From Methylococcales bacterium (GTDB lineage Bacteria > Pseudomonadota > Gammaproteobacteria > Methylococcales > Methylomonadaceae), in NCBI GenBank assembly GCA_026399015.1, contig JAPLRS010000028.1, positions 1 to 64,000 of the forward strand: a stretch of 64,000 bases of DNA, read 5' to 3'. The translations under genes were made by a program, and so were the position numbers. The notes beneath the pieces were generated by a model. The model searched no databases. It was not told where the DNA came from and saw nothing but the letters and a program-made list of their open reading frames with translations. The first letter of the stretch is position 1; each line of letters starts with the position of its first letter. Below are positions 1 to 9,318 of this stretch, piece after piece.

Positions 1-123
1 ATATAAAGTCTCTTGATGTTGAGTAATACGTTTTCCAGACAAGGCAGGCACTCCACACAGTGAAATCCTCCTTGTCTTACATATCGTTCAACCGGTCAAG
101 ATAATTGACGTCGACCGGACAAG

Positions 124-363
124 TTAATTGTCGCCGAACAACGCACCATTTTCCAAAATAATTCCAAAGTGTTCTGCCCACACTTCAATCGCTTCAGTTT
201 CTCCGTATAACAAAGTATTTGCGTAGACCGTTCTGGCATCTAAATCAACTACATAATCTTTTACTTCTGCAATACCTTTTAACTTATAGTTAGCGATCTT
301 TAATACAATAGACTTAGGCGCCCACTTGATGCCTAGCTTAATTAATGCAACTAAAAAACCCAT
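124..363 (-). CDS. Small conserved-type hypothetical protein (79 aa)
   Basis: I do not recognise this 79-residue protein. Its N-terminal third is hydrophobic and basic (two to three lysines around an Ile/Leu/Ala-rich stretch) and could form an amphipathic or membrane-peripheral helix; the remainder is acidic. The ATG at 363 is preceded by AAGGAT at a usable ribosome-binding distance, which supports real translation. It stands alone: nothing convincing lies before it in the window and about 1.1 kb without a clear gene separates it from the next one. No catalytic motif is visible. Confidence 0.6.
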   Translation of the reverse strand: MGFLVALIKLGIKWAPKSIVLKIANYKLKGIAEVKDYVVDLDARTVYANTLLYGETEAIEVWAEHFGIILENGALFGDN

Positions 364-429
364 GTTTTATCCTTATTATTTGTTTGAGTGATTGGACATA
401 TTATAACTAAGTCTTTTTAACATGACAGA

Positions 430-735
430 TTGCATTCACAAACGCCTACTGAACTAACACAAGATTACCTTGAAAAACACGTATAAAATCACAATAAATT
501 TATAACACTTATTCACAATTACACATTGACAAATCAAATAACAGGCAAAAGCCAGTTTACTACCCAATAAAACATACAAACACAGGCTGACACAATATAA
601 GTTATTGATTTTAAATAAACTAACCCTGCTGTACAATATTTAAACAATCTAACTAAATTCAAAGAAAACCAGTAAGTTAGTAGAGCTAAACCACAATAAC
701 ACACAGAGTTATCCACAGCTTTTGGGGATAACTTT
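430..735. other. AT-rich stretch with two DnaA-box matches
   Basis: This is a very AT-rich non-coding stretch. It contains TTATTCACA (509-517) and TTATCCACA (709-717), both perfect matches to the DnaA box TTATNCACA, and on the opposite strand a one-mismatch copy (723-731). The second box sits in the context CAGAGTTATCCACAG, which is how the R4 box of E. coli oriC reads. The two short overlapping frames on the minus strand here look like noise from AT-rich sequence. Whether this is an origin, a DnaA-titration site or chance cannot be decided from the window. Confidence 0.3.
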
Positions 736-770
736 TAGACAAAAAATCTCACCCCAAAACACGTTGCAAG

Positions 771-1146
771 CGCGGGTAAGCATCCAGTTGTTATTAGGAA
801 CATTTAGGCATAACGAATGAACACTCAAGAATGATAAAAAACCATTCAGTTAGCATTTTAGAATGCTCCGTGAAACTAATTGAGTGCTCTGCTGATACAA
901 CTCAATGCTCCGCTAATCTAACAAAGCACTCATGCGTTTTAAAAACTAACAACTCATGATTCTGTGACTCCTAAAAAGGCTAACGGAGCACTCAAAATAC
1001 TCAGCGGAGTACTAAGTCGTCTCGGCGGAGTGTTAAGCAGGCATATCAGAATGCTCTGTTAACTTAAAAAAACAACGCACCGTGATAGAACGATACTCAT
1101 CGGGGGATTTAAAATGCCAGAACAAATAGGCTTAGGATGATAGCTT
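771..1146 (+). repeat. Composite dispersed repeat, copy A
   Basis: The left end (771-832, beginning CGGGTAAGCATCCAG) aligns over about 50 bp with sequences at 52036-52096 and 52921-52970. The right end (about 1092-1146, containing TGCCAGAACAAATAGGCTT) aligns with 53367-53423. Between the ends lie degenerate units spaced 21 bp: GTGCTCYGCT-type units at about 862-915 and inverted AGCGGAGYACT-type units at about 981-1040, so the interior is roughly palindromic. No gene is seen inside. It is probably a non-autonomous or decayed mobile element. Confidence 0.6.
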
Positions 1147-1280
1147 ATTATACTAGAACCTCAATAGTGAGGTGGGCGCAACAGCGGTTATCCGAAAATA
1201 TCAACCGCCTGAAAGAAGAATCATAAAATTGCGGTTTTATGTGGATAGATCCCCATCTCATTATTGATATTGTTACTAAT

Positions 1281-1286
1281 TATAAT
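1281..1286 (+). promoter_or_regulatory. Candidate -10 box for structured leader
   Basis: TATAAT matches the sigma-70 -10 consensus and would start a transcript near 1293, just before the structured segment at 1297-1371. No good -35 box stands 16-18 bp upstream, so this is weak support only. Confidence 0.3.
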
Positions 1287-1296
1287 CAACTTCAAT

Positions 1297-1372
1297 CCGT
1301 GAGACACTCTCCAAGTTCCCTAGTGGCAGGGGCGAAAGCCCATGTTGGACTGAGACTGGAGATCCTCACCGC
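1297..1372 (+). ncRNA. Structured RNA candidate of unknown class
   Basis: The segment can fold on itself at several nested levels: GTGAG (1299-1303) with CTCAC (1365-1369), TCTCCA with TGGAGA inside that, and an apical GGGCGAAAGCCC stem with a GAAA tetraloop (1330-1341). Nested pairing closed by a GNRA loop is typical of a stable RNA. I compared it from memory with 6S, RNase P, SRP, tmRNA and common riboswitches and found no match. It ends about 120 bases before the ATG at 1491, so it could be a leader of that gene or a free-standing RNA. Confidence 0.4.
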
Positions 1373-1453
1373 GTCTTGAAGTGTGTGTATTTCAACTGAT
1401 AAATGCATACCCTTGTACCGGTTGTTTGCTGTGCCAAATACGACTATGTTAGA

Positions 1454-1470
1454 ATTGAGTGTAACTCAAT
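1454..1470. promoter_or_regulatory. Perfect 7-bp inverted repeat (operator candidate)
   Basis: ATTGAGT-GTA-ACTCAAT is a perfect palindrome ending 20 bp before the ATG at 1491. Its position between leader and start codon suits a repressor site. No known regulator motif was recognised. Confidence 0.35.
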
Positions 1471-1490
1471 GTCGCCTTAAAGATATCCTC

Positions 1491-1982
1491 ATGCCAGAAC
1501 ACGTGCAACCCTTAAAATCTGACCTTACGCAACTGTGGATTATTCAAGGTCTGCTACTGACTACCTTATTAATATCGACATTCTTTTGTTTAAGCAATGC
1601 AGAAGAAATCAAACAAGTCTTAGAAAATGATCCACGTGAATTGATTAGAACAATCTTTTACGTCATCTCTATTATTACTTTTCCGATAACTAATTTAATC
1701 CGCTATATCCAATTAAGATTAAACCAAACCATGCCGTTTTCTGATGGTAATACTCGGTTTATCGCTAAAAAACGCTATCAATTAACCGTTATCGTCTCAA
1801 TGCTATTAGTGATGAGTATGGGAGCTTATGGGGTTTTAATGTTTATTTGGGGCGATAAACAAAATACATTATTTATCTTTTCAGGATTATCTGCCTTAGG
1901 ACTGTTTCTGTACCGCCCTAAACTCCCAGAACTTGAGGCGCTTAACGAGGCACTTTACAGTAAATCACCTGCGAATAACTAG
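1491..1982 (+). CDS. Four-helix membrane protein of unknown function
   Basis: I do not recognise this protein. From the ATG at 1491 it is 163 residues with four likely membrane spans (about 15-35, 51-68, 96-118 and 126-140), a basic loop between spans 2 and 3, and a short polar C-terminus. The same frame can be extended back to 1383, but that would run out of the structured RNA candidate and through a palindrome, so I prefer 1491. It is followed by a strong terminator shared with speD on the other strand. Confidence 0.6.
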   Translation: MPEHVQPLKSDLTQLWIIQGLLLTTLLISTFFCLSNAEEIKQVLENDPRELIRTIFYVISIITFPITNLIRYIQLRLNQTMPFSDGNTRFIAKKRYQLTVIVSMLLVMSMGAYGVLMFIWGDKQNTLFIFSGLSALGLFLYRPKLPELEALNEALYSKSPANN

Positions 1983-2006
1983 CTGTAGCAGTGTCAATAA
2001 ACCTTA

Positions 2007-2046
2007 CAAAAAAGGGCTACCCTCGTAAGAGAGTAGCCCTTTTTAA
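2007..2046. terminator. Bidirectional terminator
   Basis: A GC-rich stem (AAGGGCTAC paired with GTAGCCCTT) flanked by A-runs on the left and T-runs on the right. It serves both the + strand membrane-protein gene and the - strand yhfA-speD unit. Confidence 0.85.
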
Positions 2047-2068
2047 TAGGCATCACATTGAGTAACGA

Positions 2069-2884
2069 TTACTTTTCTTCGTCAGCGACTTTAATTTTTT
2101 TACGACGGTAATTGTGGCCATAAAAAATTTCCGCTACTTCTCTTTGCAATTTCTTCTCAATTTCTACTTTTTGATCGCCACTTAAATTACTCTCTTTCAC
2201 AAAAAGATAATTTTCTAGCTCAGTTTCCTTAAGCATCATTTTGGTATGAAAGATATTTTCTTGATAAACGTTCACGTCTATCATTTGATAGCTTTCTTGG
2301 GTATCTTTAGCAATATAATTCTGAATAGACGTAATATTGTGATCGATATAATGTTTTTTACCTGAGATATCTCTGGTAAACCCCCGCACTCTGTAATCCA
2401 TAGTCACCACATCTGACTCAAAACTATGAATCAAATAATTAAGGGCTTTTAAAGGTGAGATACGACCACAAGTCGATACATCAATATCCGCACGGAAAGT
2501 ACTAATACCATTATCAGGATGGCTTTCTGGATAAGTATGTACTGTAATGTGACTTTTATCTAAGTGCGCTAATACTGTTTCAGGTAAGGGACCAGGTGAT
2601 TGACTGTTCATGCTGGGCGGTGGGGGTGAATCACCTTCAGAAATCAACATAGTAACACTGGCACCTTGTGGATCATAATCCTGATGCGCAATATTTAAAA
2701 TTTGGGCCCCGATAATTTCCGCCACATCTTTTAAAATTTGCGTTAATTTCTTAGCATTATAAGCTTCATCAATATATTCAATATAGGCTTGCTGTTGTTC
2801 AGCAGGTGCATAACAAATATCGTAAATATTGAAACTGAGTGACTTTGTTAAATTGTTAAAGCCATGTAATTGCAACTTATTCAA
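2069..2884 (-). CDS. speD: S-adenosylmethionine decarboxylase proenzyme
   Basis: SpeD makes decarboxylated S-adenosylmethionine, the aminopropyl donor for spermidine synthesis. The 271-residue product matches the E. coli-type (class 1A) enzyme almost end to end (264 aa there). The self-cleavage site is visible as [15 protein letters not shown]; Ser111 would become the pyruvoyl group. Conserved blocks such as [10 protein letters not shown] and [13 protein letters not shown] are present. The start is TTG at 2884, chosen because [15 protein letters not shown] aligns with the E. coli N-terminus. It lies 5 bases after the OsmC-family gene, so the two are co-transcribed. No speE is in the window. 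Confidence 0.95.
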   Translation of the reverse strand: MNKLQLHGFNNLTKSLSFNIYDICYAPAEQQQAYIEYIDEAYNAKKLTQILKDVAEIIGAQILNIAHQDYDPQGASVTMLISEGDSPPPPSMNSQSPGPLPETVLAHLDKSHITVHTYPESHPDNGISTFRADIDVSTCGRISPLKALNYLIHSFESDVVTMDYRVRGFTRDISGKKHYIDHNITSIQNYIAKDTQESYQMIDVNVYQENIFHTKMMLKETELENYLFVKESNLSGDQKVEIEKKLQREVAEIFYGHNYRRKKIKVADEEK

Positions 2885-2889
2885 ATCTC

Positions 2890-3309
2890 TTAAACCTCGA
2901 TAACTTCAAAATCATGGGTAATTTCTACCCCTGCATTTCCTAGCATAATGGAAGCAGAGCAATATTTCTCTGCTGACAATTTCACTGCCCTTTCAACCGT
3001 AGCGGGATTTAAATCTTTACCACTCACGATAAAATGTAAATGAATTTTACTAAACACACTGGGGACTGCATCAACACGCTCTGCGGTAAGTTCTGCAACA
3101 CAGTTTACAATATGATTACGACCCTTTTGTAAAATTTGCACCACATCAAAAGACGAGCATCCACCCACACCCAAAAGGAGCATTTCCATTGGACGCATAC
3201 CCATATTGCGCCCACCATGATCAGGTGGGCCGTCCATTACGACTGCATGACCGCTGCCAGTTTCGCCAACAAACATCACACCATCGACCCATTTGACCGT
3301 TGCTTGCAT
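2890..3309 (-). CDS. yhfA: OsmC family protein (YhfA-like)
   Basis: The 139-residue protein is of the OsmC/Ohr fold and resembles E. coli YhfA over its whole length: N-terminal [10 protein letters not shown] strand, [18 protein letters not shown] helix with the conserved cysteine, and an [15 protein letters not shown] helix carrying the second one. Members of the broader family reduce organic peroxides using such cysteine pairs; the precise role of YhfA is not known. It is the first gene of a tight unit with speD (5-base gap). A thiol-redox link to polyamine synthesis is only a guess. Confidence 0.85.
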   Translation of the reverse strand: MQATVKWVDGVMFVGETGSGHAVVMDGPPDHGGRNMGMRPMEMLLLGVGGCSSFDVVQILQKGRNHIVNCVAELTAERVDAVPSVFSKIHLHFIVSGKDLNPATVERAVKLSAEKYCSASIMLGNAGVEITHDFEVIEV

Positions 3310-3505
3310 GTTTTTCCCCGGTTAAAATGAGGCATAGAGTAGCATATAATTCTAGTTAGACGAATTTTCCCTATAAAAAATTTCTTCTCCCTCCATGAAC
3401 CCTTAAAAAACATGCTTTTATTACGACACTCATAAAGCATAGCCAGCTGATCAAATACAAAAATAGTTTATAATTCCTGTCATCAAAACACACTATGACT
3501 GAATT

Positions 3506-4390
3506 ATGAAATCACCTTTAATCGTTACGGCCGTTCAACAATCATGTAATGCGGATAGACAAACTAACTTAGACTTTTCTATAGCGCAAATTCGTGCGGC
3601 AGCCACAATCAATGCAGACTTAGTGGTATTACCAGAGCTACATTTAGGACCTTATTTTTGTCAGAATGAAGACCATAATACCTTCGATCTAGCACAACCC
3701 ATTCCAGGTCCCACCACCGCAATTCTTGCAGAAGTCGCTAAAGAAGAAAAAATAGTCATCGTTGCAACTATTTTTGAAGAACGCGCCCCAGGCTTGTATC
3801 ACAACACCGCCGTAGTGTTTGATAAAGATGGCAGTATTGCGGGTAAATACCGAAAAATGCATATCCCAGATGATCCGGGGTTTTATGAAAAGTATTACTT
3901 TACCCCAGGAGATTTAGGTTTTACACCTATAGAAACCAGTATTGGCAAATTAGGCGTATTAATTTGTTGGGATCAATGGTATCCAGAAGCCGCTAGATTA
4001 ATGGCTTTAGCCGGTGCAGAAATTTTAATCTACCCTACTGCAATTGGCTGGGATCCAGAAGACACCAACGAAGAACAACAACGCCAATTAAATGCTTGGA
4101 TTACTATTCAACGCGCTCATGCTGTGGCTAATGGTATTCCGGTTATTTCTTGTAACAGAATTGGTTTTGAAAAAGCTCCTGATTCTGAAGCCGGCATTAA
4201 CTTTTGGGGCAATAGTTTTATTGCAGGACCACAAGGGGAGTTAATTGAGCAAGCCAATGAATCAGAAAGCAAGTTATTAATCGCCACGCTTGATAGTGCC
4301 AGATCAGAACGCGTCAGAAGAATATGGCCCTTCTTGCGTGACCGTAGAATTGATGCCTTTGGCGATATAACCAAACGCTTTATCGACTAG
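3506..4390 (+). CDS. aguB: N-carbamoylputrescine amidase
   Basis: AguB hydrolyses N-carbamoylputrescine to putrescine, CO2 and ammonia, the last step from agmatine to putrescine. The 294-residue protein is a carbon-nitrogen hydrolase with the expected triad: Glu44 (VVLPELHLG), Lys117 (KYRKMHIPDD) and Cys154 (GVLICWDQWYPE). The YRKMHIPDDPGFYEKYYF stretch is typical of AguB rather than of general nitrilases. It is a single gene transcribed away from yhfA-speD, and ends in a strong terminator. A TATAAT-like box at 3469-3474 may be its promoter. No aguA is in the window. Confidence 0.92.
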   Translation: MKSPLIVTAVQQSCNADRQTNLDFSIAQIRAAATINADLVVLPELHLGPYFCQNEDHNTFDLAQPIPGPTTAILAEVAKEEKIVIVATIFEERAPGLYHNTAVVFDKDGSIAGKYRKMHIPDDPGFYEKYYFTPGDLGFTPIETSIGKLGVLICWDQWYPEAARLMALAGAEILIYPTAIGWDPEDTNEEQQRQLNAWITIQRAHAVANGIPVISCNRIGFEKAPDSEAGINFWGNSFIAGPQGELIEQANESESKLLIATLDSARSERVRRIWPFLRDRRIDAFGDITKRFID

Positions 4391-4403
4391 AGAACTTTAG
4401 ATA

Positions 4404-4437
4404 GAAAAAAGCCTCATCAATGATGAGGCTTTTTTTG
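4404..4437. terminator. Bidirectional terminator
   Basis: A GCCTCATCA/TGATGAGGC stem with an A-run on the left and seven T's on the right. It lies between the convergent aguB and DUF2914 genes. Confidence 0.9.
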
Positions 4438-4466
4438 TCAGTTAATCTATACCTGGAAAAACTCTG

Positions 4467-5153
4467 TTATTCGTAGATAGCTTCAAAAGGAATTTGAGTA
4501 ATTAAATGTCCCTTATGATCAATAATCCTTACTATCCAATGCGTTTTAATATTGTCATTTAAATACTGGCGACTTGTCATCCGCCAATTATCACCTGATA
4601 TATTTACTTTTTTACGCGTAATCAAGTCACCTTCTAATAACCATTCAAGATAAACAGTTTTGCCTTTCATATTATTCAATTCAGCAAAATAAAATACTGA
4701 AACAGGTTTTGTTTTACTTAAATGCAATGGAGATGTGACTGCCACTTGTGGCTCACTGTCTTTAATATTAAAGGTGAGTAAAGATCTTAAGACTGTTTTA
4801 GACGTCTCTATTGTCTTAGCCGTAGGCTCTATCGCTTTGAGAAGAGGTTTATCTTTAGCGTTTACCACTGACTTTTCTTCAAACTTACTTAACGGTTTAT
4901 CAAGGGCTTTGCTCTCATCCATATCAGCCACTGATTTTTCACTCACTACAGTTTGTGAAACTGTCGTTTTTTGTTCATCATCACCAGAAAAGACTAATAC
5001 CAGAAGCACTATAAACGCCAGTAAACCAATTGCCGCAATCGCTATGCGCTTTACATCCCACTGTTCAACAACTTTTGGCTTAGTAGCATCCACGGAGTTT
5101 TTACCAGAGGTAGGATATTTAACTTTTATAACAATGTTTTTTCTATCTTCCAT
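4467..5153 (-). CDS. DUF2914 domain membrane-anchored protein
   Basis: The 228-residue protein has a short cytoplasmic N-terminus, one membrane span (about 36-57), a low-complexity lysine/serine-rich linker (about 58-125) and a C-terminal domain of the DUF2914 type (about 130-226), recognisable from the WLLEGDLITRKKV core and the GDNWRMTSR turn. The topology points to a periplasmic domain. The function of DUF2914 is unknown; a role at the envelope is inference from topology. It is monocistronic, converging on aguB. Confidence 0.75.
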   Translation of the reverse strand: MEDRKNIVIKVKYPTSGKNSVDATKPKVVEQWDVKRIAIAAIGLLAFIVLLVLVFSGDDEQKTTVSQTVVSEKSVADMDESKALDKPLSKFEEKSVVNAKDKPLLKAIEPTAKTIETSKTVLRSLLTFNIKDSEPQVAVTSPLHLSKTKPVSVFYFAELNNMKGKTVYLEWLLEGDLITRKKVNISGDNWRMTSRQYLNDNIKTHWIVRIIDHKGHLITQIPFEAIYE

Positions 5154-5282
5154 CGTAGGACCTAATCAAGTGTCGAAATTAAAAAGAGAGGGGTAATCTT
5201 GAATACGTAAAGCGGCAATCCTTTGCCGCATTAGTATGGCTATATTCTAGCTAAGAACAGCTAGAGAACAAACTTTAAAACA

Positions 5283-7290
<2,008 letters not shown>

Positions 7291-7471
7291 TACGGATGTT
7301 CGACTAAGTTAAAGGATAATGGTCTAGATTGCAAGTCCAAGCGGTGTATTACACAACTAAATCTCTTTATATTTAACCTCTTTATAGAATTTTTTAATCA
7401 AACAGTAGGGTCTAAGGCTGATTATCGTTAAAATAGACAGTTATTTTTAAAACTACTTGGATTGTTTAACT

Positions 7472-8203
7472 ATGAAAATTTCCGTTGTTGTGCCAGTTCA
7501 CAATGAGGCAGAGAATATTGTCCCTCTCATTACTGAGATTGCTCAGGCTATGAGCACAGCAGCTGCTTATGAAATCATCTATGTTAACGATGGCAGTAAA
7601 GACGAAACCGCCTCAGTATTAAACCAAGCATTACTAGATTTTCCAGCCTTAAGAGTCATTAATCACGCCTTAAGTTGTGGACAAAGTACAGCCGTTCATA
7701 CTGGCGTTAAACAAGCTATTTATCCATGGATAGCCACCTTAGATGGGGATGGCCAAAATGATCCAGCAGACATCCCGCATCTGTATGATGTACTACTTAA
7801 AGAGCGAAAACACCGCCCTAAGCTGGCGATGGTAGCGGGCTGGCGTAACAAACGCCATGATACTGGCTGGCGCATTTTCTCCTCTAAATTTGCTAACGGC
7901 ATTCGTGCCAAATTATTAGGGGATAACACTCCAGACACCGGGTGTGGTTTAAAAGTATTTTCTAGAGAAAGTTTTCTCGAACTCCCTTACTTTAACCACA
8001 TGCACAGATTTTTACCCGCCTTAATTTTAAGAGCAGGAGGAGAGGTTATTTCTGAACCTGTTAATCATCGATCCAGAACTATGGGTGTTTCTAAATATGG
8101 AACTTTGGATAGACTGTGGGCGGGTATTACAGATATTGCCGGCGTAATCTGGTTACAAAAACGCGCTAAAGTACCGGTTGTTGAAGAGATTACTCGTAGC
8201 TAA
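7472..8203 (+). CDS. Family 2 glycosyltransferase (DPM1/ArnC-like)
   Basis: The 243-residue protein has the GT-A fold of polyprenyl-phosphate glycosyltransferases: VVPVHNEAENI at the N-terminus, YVNDGSKD, and the nucleotide-sugar/metal motif in TLDGDGQND (about residue 90). The NHRSRTMGVSKYG segment near the C-terminus is typical of dolichol-phosphate-mannose-synthase-like enzymes. It lacks C-terminal membrane spans. It probably transfers a sugar to a lipid carrier or glycan; the sugar cannot be read from sequence. I prefer ATG 7472 over the in-frame TTG at 7457. It converges on galU, consistent with a polysaccharide neighbourhood. Confidence 0.85.
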   Translation: MKISVVVPVHNEAENIVPLITEIAQAMSTAAAYEIIYVNDGSKDETASVLNQALLDFPALRVINHALSCGQSTAVHTGVKQAIYPWIATLDGDGQNDPADIPHLYDVLLKERKHRPKLAMVAGWRNKRHDTGWRIFSSKFANGIRAKLLGDNTPDTGCGLKVFSRESFLELPYFNHMHRFLPALILRAGGEVISEPVNHRSRTMGVSKYGTLDRLWAGITDIAGVIWLQKRAKVPVVEEITRS

Positions 8204-8258
8204 ACAACTCTTTTAAGTATAAAAAGACGTAACACTCTCCCGTCTTACTAGTTAAAAT

Positions 8259-8308
8259 AAAACCCCCATTAAGCGTAAATCGTTTAATGGGGGTTTAAGT
8301 TTTTTTAG
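8259..8308. terminator. Bidirectional terminator
   Basis: A 13-bp stem (AAACCCCCATTAA with TTTAATGGGGGTTT) followed by a T-run on the plus strand, between the convergent glycosyltransferase and galU genes. Confidence 0.85.
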
Positions 8309-8365
8309 CTTAGTTACATCGATTTATATAACGATGTTCAATATAGCTCAGCAACTATAAGTGCC

Positions 8366-9247
8366 TCAAAATTTACTGACTAAATCTTTAAGATAAGCTT
8401 TAAAACTGTCTTTTAGTTCTGTATTCAATAAAGCCAATTCTACGTTAGCGACTAAAAAGCCTAATTTAGCACCACAGTCATAACGCTTACCTTCAAATTC
8501 ATACGCTAAAACGTCTTCGTCTTTCATTAAATCTGCAATCGCGTCTGTTAACTGAATTTCACCACCTGCACCACGACCCGTGTTTTTAATTTTCTCAAAA
8601 ATAGCTGGTGTTAAAATATAACGCCCCACAACGGCTAAATTTGATGGAGCCACTTCTGGTTTTGGTTTTTCTACAATCACATCAATCTTTGCATATTTCT
8701 CAGAAGTTTCTGGGGTTTTTACAATACCGTAACTACCTGTGTCCGCGGGATTAACACGCTCAACACCTAATATTGACGTTTGTTTTTCTGCAAACAACTC
8801 TACCATTTGCGACATACAACCGCGGTCACCATCTTCTACCATATCATCTGGAAGAATTACGGCAAAAGGCTCATCACCAATAACTGGTCTAGCGCAATTA
8901 ACCGCATGACCCAAACCTAACGCTTCTGCTTGTCTGATAAATACGAATGACACATTGGGTGGCACAATACCTTTAAGAATTGCTAATAATTCAGTTTTAT
9001 TTTTAGCTTCCAATTCACTTTCTAATTCATGTGCTTTATCAAAGTGGTCGATAATCACATTTTTACTACGCGAAGTAATAAAAATCATAGTGTCTATACC
9101 AGCAGCTACCGCCTCTTCAACCGCATATTGAATTAAAGGTTTATCAACAACGGGTAACATTTCCTTTGCTATCGCTTTAGTAGCAGGTAAGAATCGCGTT
9201 CCTAAACCTGCAACAGGAAAAACCGCTTTTGTAACTTTTTGACTCAT
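8366..9247 (-). CDS. galU: UTP-glucose-1-phosphate uridylyltransferase
   Basis: GalU makes UDP-glucose from UTP and glucose-1-phosphate in the cytoplasm. The 293 residues match the family's usual length. The nucleotide-binding motif AGLGTRFLPATKAIAKEML starts at about residue 14, and KPLIQYAVEEA, LGLGHAV, VEKP and GRYILTP blocks follow in order. The ATG at 9247 has AAGGAAA upstream. It lies about 70 bases after manC on the same strand, so the two probably form one nucleotide-sugar unit feeding exopolysaccharide or LPS. Confidence 0.96.
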   Translation of the reverse strand: MSQKVTKAVFPVAGLGTRFLPATKAIAKEMLPVVDKPLIQYAVEEAVAAGIDTMIFITSRSKNVIIDHFDKAHELESELEAKNKTELLAILKGIVPPNVSFVFIRQAEALGLGHAVNCARPVIGDEPFAVILPDDMVEDGDRGCMSQMVELFAEKQTSILGVERVNPADTGSYGIVKTPETSEKYAKIDVIVEKPKPEVAPSNLAVVGRYILTPAIFEKIKNTGRGAGGEIQLTDAIADLMKDEDVLAYEFEGKRYDCGAKLGFLVANVELALLNTELKDSFKAYLKDLVSKF

Positions 9248-9318
9248 TGTATTTCCTTTTATATATAAATATTTTTTAGAGTAAACCAGTCCGACTCACT
9301 CAATAAGCTTGATTAAAA

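Noticed and set aside
454-716. Two overlapping minus-strand reading frames in AT-rich DNA
   Set aside because: Low-complexity, cysteine-rich translations, no ribosome-binding site, and they overlap each other in different frames.
1141-1380. 6S RNA, RNase P RNA, tmRNA or a group II intron
   Set aside because: Their hallmark sequences are absent; I keep only the structured-RNA candidate.
1383-1490. Upstream extension of the membrane-protein frame
   Set aside because: It reads through the structured-RNA region and a palindrome; the sequence has no hydrophobic or family support and the ATG at 1491 is a better start.
5212-5265. Possible terminator of thiC (GCGGCAA/TTGCCGC and CTAGCT/AGCTAG hairpins)
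   Set aside because: Stems are short and no T-run follows on the minus strand, so I do not call a terminator.
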